NCBI RefSeq assembly: GCF_003852715.1
Contig: NZ_RIAV01000022.1
Coordinates: forward strand, 1 to 49,845
Source of the DNA: Ectobacillus antri
GTDB taxonomy: Bacteria; Bacillota; Bacilli; Bacillales; Bacillaceae_G
Reading direction: 5' to 3'
DNA length: 49,845 nucleotides
The translations under genes and the position numbers were made by a program. This document shows positions 25,784-33,261 of the stretch, in pieces; position 1 is the first letter of the stretch, and each line of letters begins with the position of its first letter. Below the pieces are notes generated by a model. That model was not told where the DNA came from and searched no databases. It worked only from the letters and a program-made list of their open reading frames with translations.

Positions 25784-25957
25784 TCAACTGATTGGCTTGC
25801 GCGGTCTTCTCACCAGTTCGCCGCCGCAATTTGGGCAGATATGTTCCATTGTAATGGTACACGGCTGGCAAAACGTGCATTCATACACGCAAATATACGC
25901 GTCCTTGCTGATCTGCTCTTGGCATCGTTCGCAGGTTTTTCTCATCTCAAGCGCCAT
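25784..25957 (-). CDS. DUF1272 zinc-ribbon protein
   Basis: 57 residues, MALEMRKTCERCQEQI at the N-terminus, with CxxC pairs at CERC, CTFC/CQPC and CPNC: a small metal-binding protein of the DUF1272 family (usual length 55-80). The ATG has AGGGGGAAAG upstream. Function of the family is unknown. It lies upstream of, and on the same strand as, the MBL gene (57 nt away). Confidence 0.8.
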   Translation of the reverse strand: MALEMRKTCERCQEQISKDAYICVYECTFCQPCTITMEHICPNCGGELVRRPRKPIS

Positions 25958-26028
25958 GTGCCTTTCCCCCTTTCCTCTACCATACTCCTTTTCTTTTGCT
26001 TTGGTAAGTGGCAGCTTTCAACCTTTTT

Positions 26029-26115
26029 ATGAGGACAGCTGTTAAAACAATAAAAATTGCGGCTGCAGCGCTGTTTCTATTCATATTTCCGATACCGCTG
26101 GACAGCCTCAAATAG
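26029..26115 (+). CDS. Possible small hydrophobic peptide (28 aa)
   Basis: ATG ORF with a hydrophobic stretch (AAAALFLFIFPIPL). There is no clear ribosome binding site. Reported because it sits 12 nt before another tiny membrane ORF. Confidence 0.2.
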   Translation: MRTAVKTIKIAAAALFLFIFPIPLDSLK

Positions 26116-26127
26116 AGGGGTGATTCG

Positions 26128-26220
26128 ATGTTGATTCAAGATATATTTTCTGTGCCCGTCTTTCTTGTATTATTGTTTGCCCTTTATATCACCTTGGCGC
26201 TGTACCTAATTCGGGTTTAG
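26128..26220 (+). CDS. Possible small membrane peptide (30 aa)
   Basis: ATG at 26128 with GAGGGGTG 6 nt upstream. The 30 residues are almost one transmembrane helix (VPVFLVLLFALYITLALYLI). A terminator begins 19 nt after the stop, which supports a real short transcript. No family recognised. Confidence 0.4.
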   Translation: MLIQDIFSVPVFLVLLFALYITLALYLIRV

Positions 26221-26238
26221 GGTAAAATGAATCGTAGG

Positions 26239-26267
26239 AAAAAGCCGCGTTGCTGCGGCTTTTTTGT
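26239..26267 (+). terminator. Rho-independent terminator
   Basis: AAAAGCCGC-GTTGCT-GCGGCTTTTTT; works on the plus strand and, with its A-run, possibly on the minus strand too. Confidence 0.85.
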
Positions 26268-26326
26268 GTAGTTGCCAAATCATTGTGAAAAGTTGCCAGA
26301 TACTCTCGCAAACTCGCCCAATTATC
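26268..26326 (-). repeat. 21-bp-period repeat, type A (2.5 units)
   Basis: On the minus strand the units begin ATTGGGCGAGTTTGC, ATCTGGCAACTTTTC and ATTTGGCAACT, at 21-bp steps. It is directly 3' of the CPBP gene. Confidence 0.6.
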
Positions 26327-26880
26327 TAAAGCAGCGGAAATAGCACCAGTAAAAACAGGTCAAATACTAGATGTGAGAGCACCGCAGCTTGTAAGCTGCC
26401 TGTGCGGCGGTATAATTCTCCCCAAACAAAGCCCCCAATGAGCGCGGCGATGACAAGAAGTATGCTGCCGCTTGCCACATGTGCGCCCGCATAAAGCAAT
26501 ATGCTAGGCACCATCCCCAGCTGCGCGCCGACGAAGCCGCGCCAGAATAGCTCTTCTCCTGGGATAATAATTAAAAACAAAACAAGGTAATGCCACCACG
26601 TAGCCGGCGACACTGCCGCGTACAACTCCGTTAAGCTAGTCAGAAGCGGCAGATCTAGTATCACGATAAGCCATTTACCAAGTGCAAATACACTGTAAAG
26701 TAGCACACCTGATAAAACAGCAAGCCAAAACGTGCGCATCTTCATGCGCACGTATAGAAATCTTTGTTTGCTACAAGCCGTAATAATGAGCGTCAGCATA
26801 CTGACAGTGAATACCGGCCAAAAGTACGATGTTTGGGAAAAGCTAACTAGCAAAAGCAGATAAGCGATGATTACATACAA
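26326..26880 (-). CDS. CPBP-family intramembrane metalloprotease
   Basis: About 184 residues from a TTG at 26880 (GGAAAGAAGG lies 8 nt upstream). The frame is open to a GTG at 26973, but that start would lie 61 nt inside metE. Six or so hydrophobic helices. The CAAX-protease/bacteriocin-processing motifs are EELFWRGF and the later HVASGS and SHLVFDLF with their histidines. Substrate unknown; family members process prenylated proteins or act in bacteriocin self-immunity. It is downstream of metE on the same strand. Confidence 0.75.
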   Translation of the reverse strand: MYVIIAYLLLLVSFSQTSYFWPVFTVSMLTLIITACSKQRFLYVRMKMRTFWLAVLSGVLLYSVFALGKWLIVILDLPLLTSLTELYAAVSPATWWHYLVLFLIIIPGEELFWRGFVGAQLGMVPSILLYAGAHVASGSILLVIAALIGGFVWGELYRRTGSLQAAVLSHLVFDLFLLVLFPLL

Positions 26881-26912
26881 AACAAAGACCTTCTTTCCAA
26901 AACGAGTTGCTT

Positions 26913-29150
26913 CTATTGTATCACCGCTTCGAGCTGTCGTCTTGCGCGCTTGGCGGCCTGTACCATGATGCACAGCCCCGCTACCGTTTCATCGATGCCT
27001 CTTGTTTTTAACCCGCAATCCGGATTAATCCAAATTTGCTTAGGATGCAATACCTGCAGCGCGCGGGCAATATTATGTTCGATTTCAGAAAGCTTCGGTA
27101 CGCGCGGGCTGTGGATGTCGTATACACCTAGTCCAATCCCCTTTTCATATGTGTGTGTTTCAAATGCGGCGATGAGTTCACCATGACTTCGTGACGTTTC
27201 AATCGAGATCACATCGGCGTCAAGCGCAGCGATTGCTTCTATAATGTCTTCAAAATTCGAATAACACATATGGGTATGAATTTGCGTTGTATCGCGAACG
27301 GCTGTCGTTGCTAGCTTAAATGCATATACCGCATCAGCAAGATAGCTATCCCAGTGCTCTCGCTTTAAGGGTAGTCCTTCTCTGAGTGCAGGCTCATCAA
27401 TCTGAATCATACGGATGCCATGATCTTCGAGTGCTTCTACCTCTTCACGCAAGGCCAAGGCAATCTGATTCGCAACATCGCGGCGCGGTATATCATCGCG
27501 GACAAACGACCAGTTTAAGATGGTAATCGGGCCTGTTAGCATGCCTTTGACCGGTTTGCTAACAAGAGATTGTGCGTATAGAGTTTCCTTTACTGTCATT
27601 GGTGCTACAAAGGCCACATCGCCGTAAATGAGCGGTGGCTTTACACAGCGCGAACCGTACGATTGCACCCAACCGTTTTTGGTAAACTGAAAGCCTGCTA
27701 GCTTTTCACCAAAATATTCGACCATGTCCGTGCGTTCAAATTCGCCGTGCACCAGCACGTCCAGTCCTATTTCCTCTTGCATTTCAATCCATTTTTTAAT
27801 TTCGGCACGAATGTACGCTTGATAGGTAGCATCCGGCAGTTCGCCCCGCCGCCATGCCCGGCGCTTTTGGCGCACCTCAGCAGTTTGCGGAAAGCTACCG
27901 ATGGTTGTGGTTGGCAGAAGCGGCAATCCGAAGCGGACTTGCTGCAGCTCGCGGCGCTCGGTGAATGGAGAATTTCGCTCTACTTGTGCAGGCAAGTTCT
28001 GCATTGCTTTACGTACCGCTTCCTGATTACGTACAGGTGACGCAGAGAGCGCTGCAAGAGCTGCATAGCTTGCTTCTAGCGCAGCTTGATTGGCACCCTT
28101 TGCTAACAAGACAACCTCAGCCAGCTTTTCATCGGCAAATGCCAGTGCGTTTTGCAGTATGGGCTCCAGCGCTTCTCCTTTGCTTGTCACAGGCACATGA
28201 AGCAGACTCGCGGACGGCTGTATGATTACACGTTCTTTTGGTACCACAACAGTGATTGCTTCAAGAAGCGCTTGTTTGTTTTCTAAATCCGCGCGCCACA
28301 CATTGCGTCCATCGATTACACCCGCCGCCAAGTATTTCTCCTGTGGAAATCCATACTGCTGTAGTGACAGCAAATTTTCACCGCGGTCATGTACAAAATC
28401 AAGACCAACAGCATCAACTGGCAGCTTTACCACCTCTTTGTAGCGCGTTATGCTGTCAAAATATGTTTGTAAAATAAGCCGGCTATTTGTTGCCTTTCGC
28501 AACCTTGTATAAGCAGCGCGCAACACCGCAAACTCTTCATCAGAAAGATCGGTTGCCAAAATCGGTTCGTCGATTTGAATCCACGCCGCTTCCTCGAGCT
28601 CAGAAAGTACCTGTTCATATAGAGGAATCAGCGCTTCCACCGCGCCTTTGAAGCTTTCATATCCCTTTGATAGCTTCACTAGCGTAACTGGGCCTAGCAG
28701 CACTGGCTTGCCGTGAATGCCAATTTCTTTTGCTTCCTCATATAAACGAAGCGGCCGGTTTTCCATTAGCTTTGGTGCTTCATGCCATTCGGGTACGATA
28801 TAGTGATAATTGGTGTTGAACCATTTCGTCATTTCCGCCGCCACCGCCGTGTCATTACCACGTGCGATATCAAAATAAGTACGTAGTGACATCTCTTGCT
28901 GCGCAAAGCGCTTTGGCACAATGCCGAACATGAACGCCGCGTCCAGTACATGATCGTAGAAGCTGAAATCACCGACCGGGATCAGGTCGATGCCAATCTC
29001 CTGTTGTTTACGTAACTGATGAAGGCGCAGCTCCTTCATTTCCTGTAAAAATGCTGTTTCTTCCAGCTCGCCAGCCCAAAAACGTTCGAGCGCATGCTTC
29101 CACTCCCGCTTCTCTCCGATACGCGGATAACCTAAGTTTGAACTTTTCAT
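26913..29150 (-). CDS. metE: Cobalamin-independent methionine synthase
   Basis: 745 residues, the usual length. It moves the methyl group of 5-methyl-tetrahydropteroyl-triglutamate to homocysteine to make methionine. N-terminal [15 protein letters not shown] and catalytic-domain motifs [31 protein letters not shown] (zinc His and Cys) and [10 protein letters not shown] (zinc Cys) are all present. Translation starts after a long leader with a SAM-I and a cobalamin riboswitch, so expression should need both SAM and B12 to be low. Having a B12-repressed metE suggests the cell also owns a B12-dependent MetH. Confidence 0.97.
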   Translation of the reverse strand: MKSSNLGYPRIGEKREWKHALERFWAGELEETAFLQEMKELRLHQLRKQQEIGIDLIPVGDFSFYDHVLDAAFMFGIVPKRFAQQEMSLRTYFDIARGNDTAVAAEMTKWFNTNYHYIVPEWHEAPKLMENRPLRLYEEAKEIGIHGKPVLLGPVTLVKLSKGYESFKGAVEALIPLYEQVLSELEEAAWIQIDEPILATDLSDEEFAVLRAAYTRLRKATNSRLILQTYFDSITRYKEVVKLPVDAVGLDFVHDRGENLLSLQQYGFPQEKYLAAGVIDGRNVWRADLENKQALLEAITVVVPKERVIIQPSASLLHVPVTSKGEALEPILQNALAFADEKLAEVVLLAKGANQAALEASYAALAALSASPVRNQEAVRKAMQNLPAQVERNSPFTERRELQQVRFGLPLLPTTTIGSFPQTAEVRQKRRAWRRGELPDATYQAYIRAEIKKWIEMQEEIGLDVLVHGEFERTDMVEYFGEKLAGFQFTKNGWVQSYGSRCVKPPLIYGDVAFVAPMTVKETLYAQSLVSKPVKGMLTGPITILNWSFVRDDIPRRDVANQIALALREEVEALEDHGIRMIQIDEPALREGLPLKREHWDSYLADAVYAFKLATTAVRDTTQIHTHMCYSNFEDIIEAIAALDADVISIETSRSHGELIAAFETHTYEKGIGLGVYDIHSPRVPKLSEIEHNIARALQVLHPKQIWINPDCGLKTRGIDETVAGLCIMVQAAKRARRQLEAVIQ

Positions 29151-29182
29151 ATTTCCCCACTCCTTTGAATTGTGTTCTCAAC

Positions 29183-29215
29183 AAAAAATCTCCCTTTTCG
29201 CCGAAAAGGGAGATT
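29183..29215 (-). terminator. Attenuator terminator of the B12 riboswitch
   Basis: CTCCCTTTTC-GGC-GAAAAGGGAG stem with a run of six T on the minus strand, between the cobalamin aptamer and metE. It is the likely off-switch for the second aptamer. Confidence 0.85.
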
Positions 29216-29299
29216 CATACGCACCGCTAACTAGAGTTGAGACCTGGTTTTCCCAACACGTATGCATCACTCCTCTCTATTCATCCGTAGAGCACAAGC

Positions 29300-29462
29300 G
29301 CATACAACAGGCAGGTCTCCTGGCTTAGGTTCATCGCTTCTTATTCCTTCCCGTTTTTCACAGTGGTTTTAATAAGTCGCTCCCCATCACAGTGGCGGGA
29401 CCGCGCCGGATTGTCACCGGTCTTCCCTTTTAAGCCGCACGATATGTGCGTCACCTGATGCA
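29300..29462 (-). promoter_or_regulatory. Cobalamin (B12) riboswitch
   Basis: On the minus strand the conserved blocks appear in order: GGTGACGCAC, TTAAAAGGGAAGACCGGTGA, AATCCGGCGCGG, CCCGCCACTGTGA and the closing GCCAGGAGACCTGCC. It binds adenosylcobalamin and is placed to block metE by the terminator downstream. Confidence 0.95.
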
Positions 29463-29476
29463 TTTGATTATGAAAT

Positions 29477-29501
29477 TAAAAAAGCCTCTCAAAGGAGAGG
29501 C
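29477..29501 (-). terminator. Attenuator terminator of the SAM riboswitch
   Basis: GCCTCTC-CTTT-GAGAGGC followed by TTTTTT on the minus strand, between the two aptamers. Confidence 0.88.
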
Positions 29502-29514
29502 GGAGTTCCGTGAT

Positions 29515-29620
29515 CCTCTCTTATCTTCCAAAGCATGACGCTTTGCTGGATTTGGCACCTTTTCTTTTGAATGGTTGCCGGGCTTCATTGGGCCAGTCCC
29601 TCCGCCGCTCTTTATAAGAG
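29515..29620 (-). promoter_or_regulatory. SAM-I (S-box) riboswitch
   Basis: Minus-strand blocks CTCTTATAAAGAGCGG, GGAGGGACTGGCCC, ATGAAGCCCGGCAACC, GGTGCCAAATCC and GATAAGAG are the S-box consensus. It is first in the leader, ahead of the B12 aptamer. Confidence 0.96.
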
Positions 29621-29766
29621 TTTTATTTTTCTGAATTTAACGACTATATTAACACGCCTTCTTATCCATGTCAAACACTTTTTTGGAACAATTTACCTGG
29701 TTTCCAAATTGTGTGAATGCACACACTCATATTGTAATGCCAAACATATACATAGGAGGAATACAC

Positions 29767-30549
29767 ATGAAAAAAATATGGTCTTTACTCGTTTCTGTGA
29801 TGATGCTTGCATTGTTCACAGGCCAAGCATTAGCTGGCAGTTCTCAGGCAATGGTTCGCATTGTACACGCTTCTCCGGACGCACCAGCTGTTGATGTAGT
29901 TGTAGATGGTAAAACAGCGGTACAAGGGGCAAAATTTAAAGATGCGACAGATTATTTGAAATTGGCACCTGGGTCACATAAAGTTGAAATTTATGCGGCA
30001 GGCACAGTGGCACAAGGAAAACCTGTTATTTCACAAAATCTATCTGTAGAAGCAGGCAAATCTTACACAGTAGCGGCGATTAACAAGTTAGCTGATTTAG
30101 AGCTTTTGGTTATAAACGACGAAACGATGACAACGCCAGGCAAAGCAAAAGTACGTGTAGGTCATCTGTCTCCTGATGCCCCGGCTGTTGATGTAGCGGT
30201 AAAAGACGGCGCAGTCTTATTTCCGAATGCTTCATTTAAAGCAGTAACAGATTTTAAAGAGGTAGATCCGGCAACACTTGATTTAGAAGTGCGCGCGGCT
30301 GGTACAAACAATGCGGTATTAAGTCTGCCGTCTACAACACTAAAAGCAAATACATTGTACACGGTTCTTGCGGTTGGGCTATTAAACGGTACACCGGCGC
30401 TTGATGTCATCGTGTTGACAAATACAGCGGCACCAAACATGCCAAAAACAGGTCTTGGCGGTATGGATACCATGAAAAATGTTGCGGCGATAGCGGCTGC
30501 AGGTGCGGTATTTTTCTTATTTCGCAAAGCGAAAAAAACTTCTAAGTAG
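29767..30549 (+). CDS. DUF4397 surface protein with MPKTG sorting signal
   Basis: 260 residues. Signal peptide (about 1-24, ending QALAGSS). Two similar DUF4397 repeats follow, each opening with VRIVHASPDAPAVDV and VRVGHLSPDAPAVDV. The C-terminus has MPKTG at about 225, a hydrophobic span (AAIAAAGAVFFLF) and a basic tail (RKAKK), a cell-wall sorting signal with M in place of the usual L. The ATG has AGGAGGA upstream; the frame extends to 29668. The gene for a sortase overlaps its 3' end by 47 nt, which points to a dedicated enzyme-substrate pair. Function of the fold is unknown. Confidence 0.88.
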   Translation: MKKIWSLLVSVMMLALFTGQALAGSSQAMVRIVHASPDAPAVDVVVDGKTAVQGAKFKDATDYLKLAPGSHKVEIYAAGTVAQGKPVISQNLSVEAGKSYTVAAINKLADLELLVINDETMTTPGKAKVRVGHLSPDAPAVDVAVKDGAVLFPNASFKAVTDFKEVDPATLDLEVRAAGTNNAVLSLPSTTLKANTLYTVLAVGLLNGTPALDVIVLTNTAAPNMPKTGLGGMDTMKNVAAIAAAGAVFFLFRKAKKTSK

Positions 30550-31027
30550 TCTTATCATCTTCTTGCTGGTGCCGTCGGTCGTACATGCGGCACCTACAAA
30601 AATCAGTATTCCGCGCCTTTCCCTAGAGGCGCAGGTCGTGCCCGTACAGCTCACAACGGACGGCGCAATGGAAGTTCCAAAAGACGTGAAAAAGGTCGGG
30701 TGGTACGCACTTGGTGCTGCACCTGGCGAGATTGGTACCGCTGTGTTGGCCGGACATGTGGATAACTATATCGGACCGGGTATTTTCTTTTATTTGAAAC
30801 GGATACGGCTCGGTGATGAAATTATGGTATACGGAGAAGATGGTAAGAAGCTCACATTCACCGTCTTCAAAAAAGAGGTTTATCCCTTTAATCAAGCCCC
30901 CGTCGAAGAGATTTTCAGTGCGGCGGACGGAAAGTACTTAAACATTATTACCTGCGACGGAAGATACGACCGACGGACGGAGAATCACGAAAAACGGCTA
31001 GTCGTATATACGAAGCTAAAGGAATAA
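30503..31027 (+). CDS. Sortase (class F-like)
   Basis: 174 residues. N-terminal signal/anchor (KLLSSLIIFLLVPSVVHA), then the sortase barrel. Catalytic set is complete: H85 in LAGHVDN, C151 in IITCDG, R165 in EKRLVVY. Length and the AGHVDN context resemble class F/E rather than the housekeeping class A. The GTG start lies inside the previous gene; no better start was found. Transpeptidase that would anchor the upstream MPKTG protein to the cell wall. Confidence 0.85.
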   Translation: MRYFSYFAKRKKLLSSLIIFLLVPSVVHAAPTKISIPRLSLEAQVVPVQLTTDGAMEVPKDVKKVGWYALGAAPGEIGTAVLAGHVDNYIGPGIFFYLKRIRLGDEIMVYGEDGKKLTFTVFKKEVYPFNQAPVEEIFSAADGKYLNIITCDGRYDRRTENHEKRLVVYTKLKE

Positions 31028-31050
31028 CCGGTCCTCTTGGAGGGCCGGTT
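31026..31050 (+). terminator. Rho-independent terminator
   Basis: ACCGGTCCTC-TTG-GAGGGCCGGT stem after the sortase gene (one G-T pair), followed by TTGTTAT. Confidence 0.75.
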
Positions 31051-31056
31051 TGTTAT

Positions 31057-31111
31057 ATTTCGGTCAGTTTTATACATATTTCAGCCAGTTTGAGATTTTT
31101 CCGGTCAGTTT
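31057..31111. repeat. 21-bp-period repeat, type B (2.5 units)
   Basis: Units begin ATTTCGGTCAGTTTTAT, ATTTCAGCCAGTTTGAG and TTCCGGTCAGTTTCCC at 21-bp steps, matching the block at 21813-21912 in alternating cores. It follows the sortase terminator. Confidence 0.6.
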
Positions 31112-31140
31112 CCCTAGCCACTTGTCTCACCTTATGCTTC

Positions 31141-31329
31141 TTACATTTTCCTTTGCATGACCATCAATACTGGTATTTCTCTCCATGTCGTATTTCGACT
31201 TGTGATAAGAAGCCATTCCTTATACTGCGCCATGACGATTAGAACAGCCACGCCAAGTAGCGTAAACATGATATTTCCGTAATCAAACACTGCCAGTAAT
31301 ATTTTGTTCACACTTACGTGCATATACAT
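31141..31329 (-). CDS. Possible small membrane protein (up to 62 aa)
   Basis: A hydrophobic middle (IMFTLLGVAVLIVMA) and a basic C-terminus. The ribosome binding site is weak. No family recognised. Confidence 0.3.
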   Translation of the reverse strand: MYMHVSVNKILLAVFDYGNIMFTLLGVAVLIVMAQYKEWLLITSRNTTWREIPVLMVMQRKM

Positions 31330-31349
31330 AATTGCTGAATTCCTGAAAA

Positions 31350-31384
31350 AAAGAGCCCCGCTATTGCTCTGCGGAGCTCCTTTT
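31350..31384 (-). terminator. Rho-independent terminator after copZ
   Basis: GAGCTCCGC and its partner GCGGGGCTC form the stem, with TTTTTTT on the minus strand. Confidence 0.85.
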
Positions 31385-31385
31385 C

Positions 31386-31586
31386 TTATTTCACGTCGTA
31401 GCCTTGTTCTTCGATTGCTTCTTTCAGCGCTTCGACTGTTACTTTTGCTTCATCGAATTGCACGTCAACTGTGCCTTCCTGCAAATGTACTTCTACTGCG
31501 GTAACACCTGCTAGCTCTTCTAGGGCGTTTGTGACCGCTGCTTTGCAGTGATTGCATGTCATACCTTCTACATGTAACGTAATCAT
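31386..31586 (-). CDS. copZ: Copper chaperone CopZ
   Basis: 66 residues, one heavy-metal-associated domain with the copper-binding GMTCNHC (C11, C14) and the closing EEQGYDV. It carries Cu(I) in the cytoplasm. Last gene of the operon His-rich protein - csoR - copZ. The copper-exporting CopA ATPase that usually follows is not here. Confidence 0.92.
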   Translation of the reverse strand: MITLHVEGMTCNHCKAAVTNALEELAGVTAVEVHLQEGTVDVQFDEAKVTVEALKEAIEEQGYDVK

Positions 31587-31595
31587 GTTTCTCCC

Positions 31596-31895
31596 TCACT
31601 TTTTCGCAAATTGTTTAATAACTGTCATAAGTTCTTGCATGGATTGCTCGCCGTTTCCTTCGCTAATCGCCTTGGCAACGCAGTGACTCGCGTGACGCTC
31701 AAGCAATTGAAAACCAACGTTATGCAGCGCTGCATTGATGGCGGAAATCTGCACCATAATATCCACGCAATAACGGTCATCTTCAACCATTTTTTGCACC
31801 CCGCGCACCTGCCCTTCAATGCGCTTGAGACGCTTTAGTAAATCCTGTACTTCTTTTTCGGTACGCGGCACCATGCTGTTTTCACAATGATCCAT
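31596..31895 (-). CDS. csoR: Copper-sensing transcriptional repressor CsoR
   Basis: 99 residues of the all-helical CsoR/RcnR family. Copper ligands of the Cys-His-Cys type: C43 (RYCVDI), H68 and C72 (RHASHCV). Opening helix LLKRLKRIEGQVRGVQKM is the DNA-facing signature. It represses its own operon until Cu(I) binds. A G-tract operator sits in the promoter in front of the first gene. 6 nt behind the preceding gene, 9 nt ahead of copZ. Confidence 0.93.
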   Translation of the reverse strand: MDHCENSMVPRTEKEVQDLLKRLKRIEGQVRGVQKMVEDDRYCVDIMVQISAINAALHNVGFQLLERHASHCVAKAISEGNGEQSMQELMTVIKQFAKK

Positions 31896-31901
31896 AGTTT
31901 A

Positions 31902-32672
31902 TCACCTCACTTCTACAACAAACGGATAGACAAGAACCTCATCAAATTGAAATTCAGCCCAAATTTTATACACACCCGGCTTATCAAACTTTGTTTCAAA
32001 CGCTGTTTCTTTCGCGGAAAGTGGGTGTACATGTACATACTTCTCTCCTGCTTCATCTAAAATGACTACATGACCAAGCGCCCCTAAATACGGCTTTGGC
32101 ACACTGCCATCTGCAAACGAGAAGCGCAATGTAACAGCTTCACCTGCTGCAAACGTATCTGGCTTCATCGTCACTGTTTTTCCGCTTACCGTTTTCGTAA
32201 AGTTTGTCTCTGGCTGTAATGCTTCGTGATGCATATGACCGTTGCCGATTGTTACATCAATTGGCGCGACAGCGTAAGAAGCATTTTTGGGCTTTATATC
32301 AACAAACACCTTGTATGCCCCCGGCTCTAGGTCCTGCTTTACAGAAAACGTACCGGCACCCGTTCGTTCTGGGTGTATATGATAATATTGACCTAAATCA
32401 TGGCTCACGACAATCATATGCATGATTTTTTCGTGATTGATTTGCAAATCATCGATTGGTTTGCCATTCTTATCTTGTACTAACACGTTAAATGTTCCAT
32501 TATCATACGAAACTTTTGCTGTAACGTCTCCTTGCGTAGCAACCGTTCCATGATTGCCGTGATCACCATGATGACCACTCTCTTGCTTAGGCGCTTGCAT
32601 AGTATTCCAAATGAGATAGCCGCCCATTATCACAACTAACAGTACAACTGCTGACACAATCCACTTTTTCAT
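31902..32672 (-). CDS. Secreted His-rich copper-responsive protein (FixH/YtkA-like)
   Basis: 256 residues. One N-terminal membrane segment (IVSAVVLLVVIMGGYLIW), then a His-rich linker (SGHHGDHGNHG), and two Ig-like strands-rich halves, each with HIHPE or HVHPLS-type motifs (YYHIHPERTGAG, YVHVHPLSAKE). Histidines and Mets suit extracellular copper binding. The start at 32672 has AAAGGAGG upstream; the frame reaches 32726. It is the first gene of the CsoR-controlled operon, so a role in copper handling outside the membrane is likely. No experimentally known homologue recognised. Confidence 0.75.
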   Translation of the reverse strand: MKKWIVSAVVLLVVIMGGYLIWNTMQAPKQESGHHGDHGNHGTVATQGDVTAKVSYDNGTFNVLVQDKNGKPIDDLQINHEKIMHMIVVSHDLGQYYHIHPERTGAGTFSVKQDLEPGAYKVFVDIKPKNASYAVAPIDVTIGNGHMHHEALQPETNFTKTVSGKTVTMKPDTFAAGEAVTLRFSFADGSVPKPYLGALGHVVILDEAGEKYVHVHPLSAKETAFETKFDKPGVYKIWAEFQFDEVLVYPFVVEVR

Positions 32673-32694
32673 GATCCTGCCTCCTTTGTCTACA

Positions 32695-32723
32695 ATAATA
32701 CTATACCCCCCTAGCGTATGCAA
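32695..32723 (-). promoter_or_regulatory. Promoter with CsoR operator
   Basis: On the minus strand, -35 TTGCAT and -10 TATTAT are 17 bp apart. The spacer holds the CsoR-type box ATAC-GCTAGGGGGG-GTAT like half-sites (about 32701-32717). Binding there would cover the promoter. Confidence 0.6.
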
Positions 32724-32737
32724 CAATATAAAAAAGA

Positions 32738-32795
32738 TTGACAGAAAAAAATTCCACTACATATAATAAACATATGAACAATTGCTCACATATTC
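32738..32795 (+). promoter_or_regulatory. Promoter and ArsR/CadC-type operator
   Basis: TTGACA (32738-32743) and TATAAT (32762-32767) are 18 bp apart, near the sigma-A ideal. Immediately after, the imperfect palindrome GAACAATTGCTC (32776-32787) with CATAT/ACATA flanks fits the binding site of a CadC/ArsR repressor on the transcription start. Confidence 0.7.
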
Positions 32796-32811
32796 ATAAT
32801 TGAGGTGAATC

Positions 32812-33192
32812 ATGATGATTGAAGAAAAAGAAGACGCATGCTTGGAAAGCTGTAGCCAAACGATCATCCATAGAGAAGTAATTGAAGAAGTCAAATCATC
32901 CATTCCTGATGATGATAGCCTCCAGAATGTGGCGGAATTATTTAAGGTACTGGGCGATCGCACCCGAACGCGCATTTTACACGCGTTATTTGCCAGTGAA
33001 ATGTGTGTATGCGATTTGGCGTATTTGCTGGGTATGACGCAATCCGCTATCTCTCATCAGCTGCGGGTGCTAAAACAGGCCAAACTCGTTAAAAACCGCA
33101 AGGAAGGCAAGGTTGTCTACTATTCCCTTTTAGATGATCATGTAAAGGCAATTTTTGAACAGGCTTTTGCGCATGTTAAAGAAGAGAATTGA
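32812..33192 (+). CDS. ArsR/SmtB-family metal-responsive repressor (CadC-like)
   Basis: 126 residues. Winged helix with EMCVCDLAYLLGMTQSAISHQL: the CVC in the metal-sensing helix is the hallmark of CadC/ArsR sensors. N-terminal CLESCSQ offers further Cys ligands, as in CadC for Cd/Pb/Zn. GAGGTGA lies before the double ATG. It should repress its own promoter and the P-type ATPase 69 nt downstream. Confidence 0.9.
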   Translation: MMIEEKEDACLESCSQTIIHREVIEEVKSSIPDDDSLQNVAELFKVLGDRTRTRILHALFASEMCVCDLAYLLGMTQSAISHQLRVLKQAKLVKNRKEGKVVYYSLLDDHVKAIFEQAFAHVKEEN

Positions 33193-33261
33193 ACGCACCA
33201 AATAGCGGAATGCACATACCTATGAAACAATAGAACGCCTCTTGTTAAAGGAGAGAGAAAT

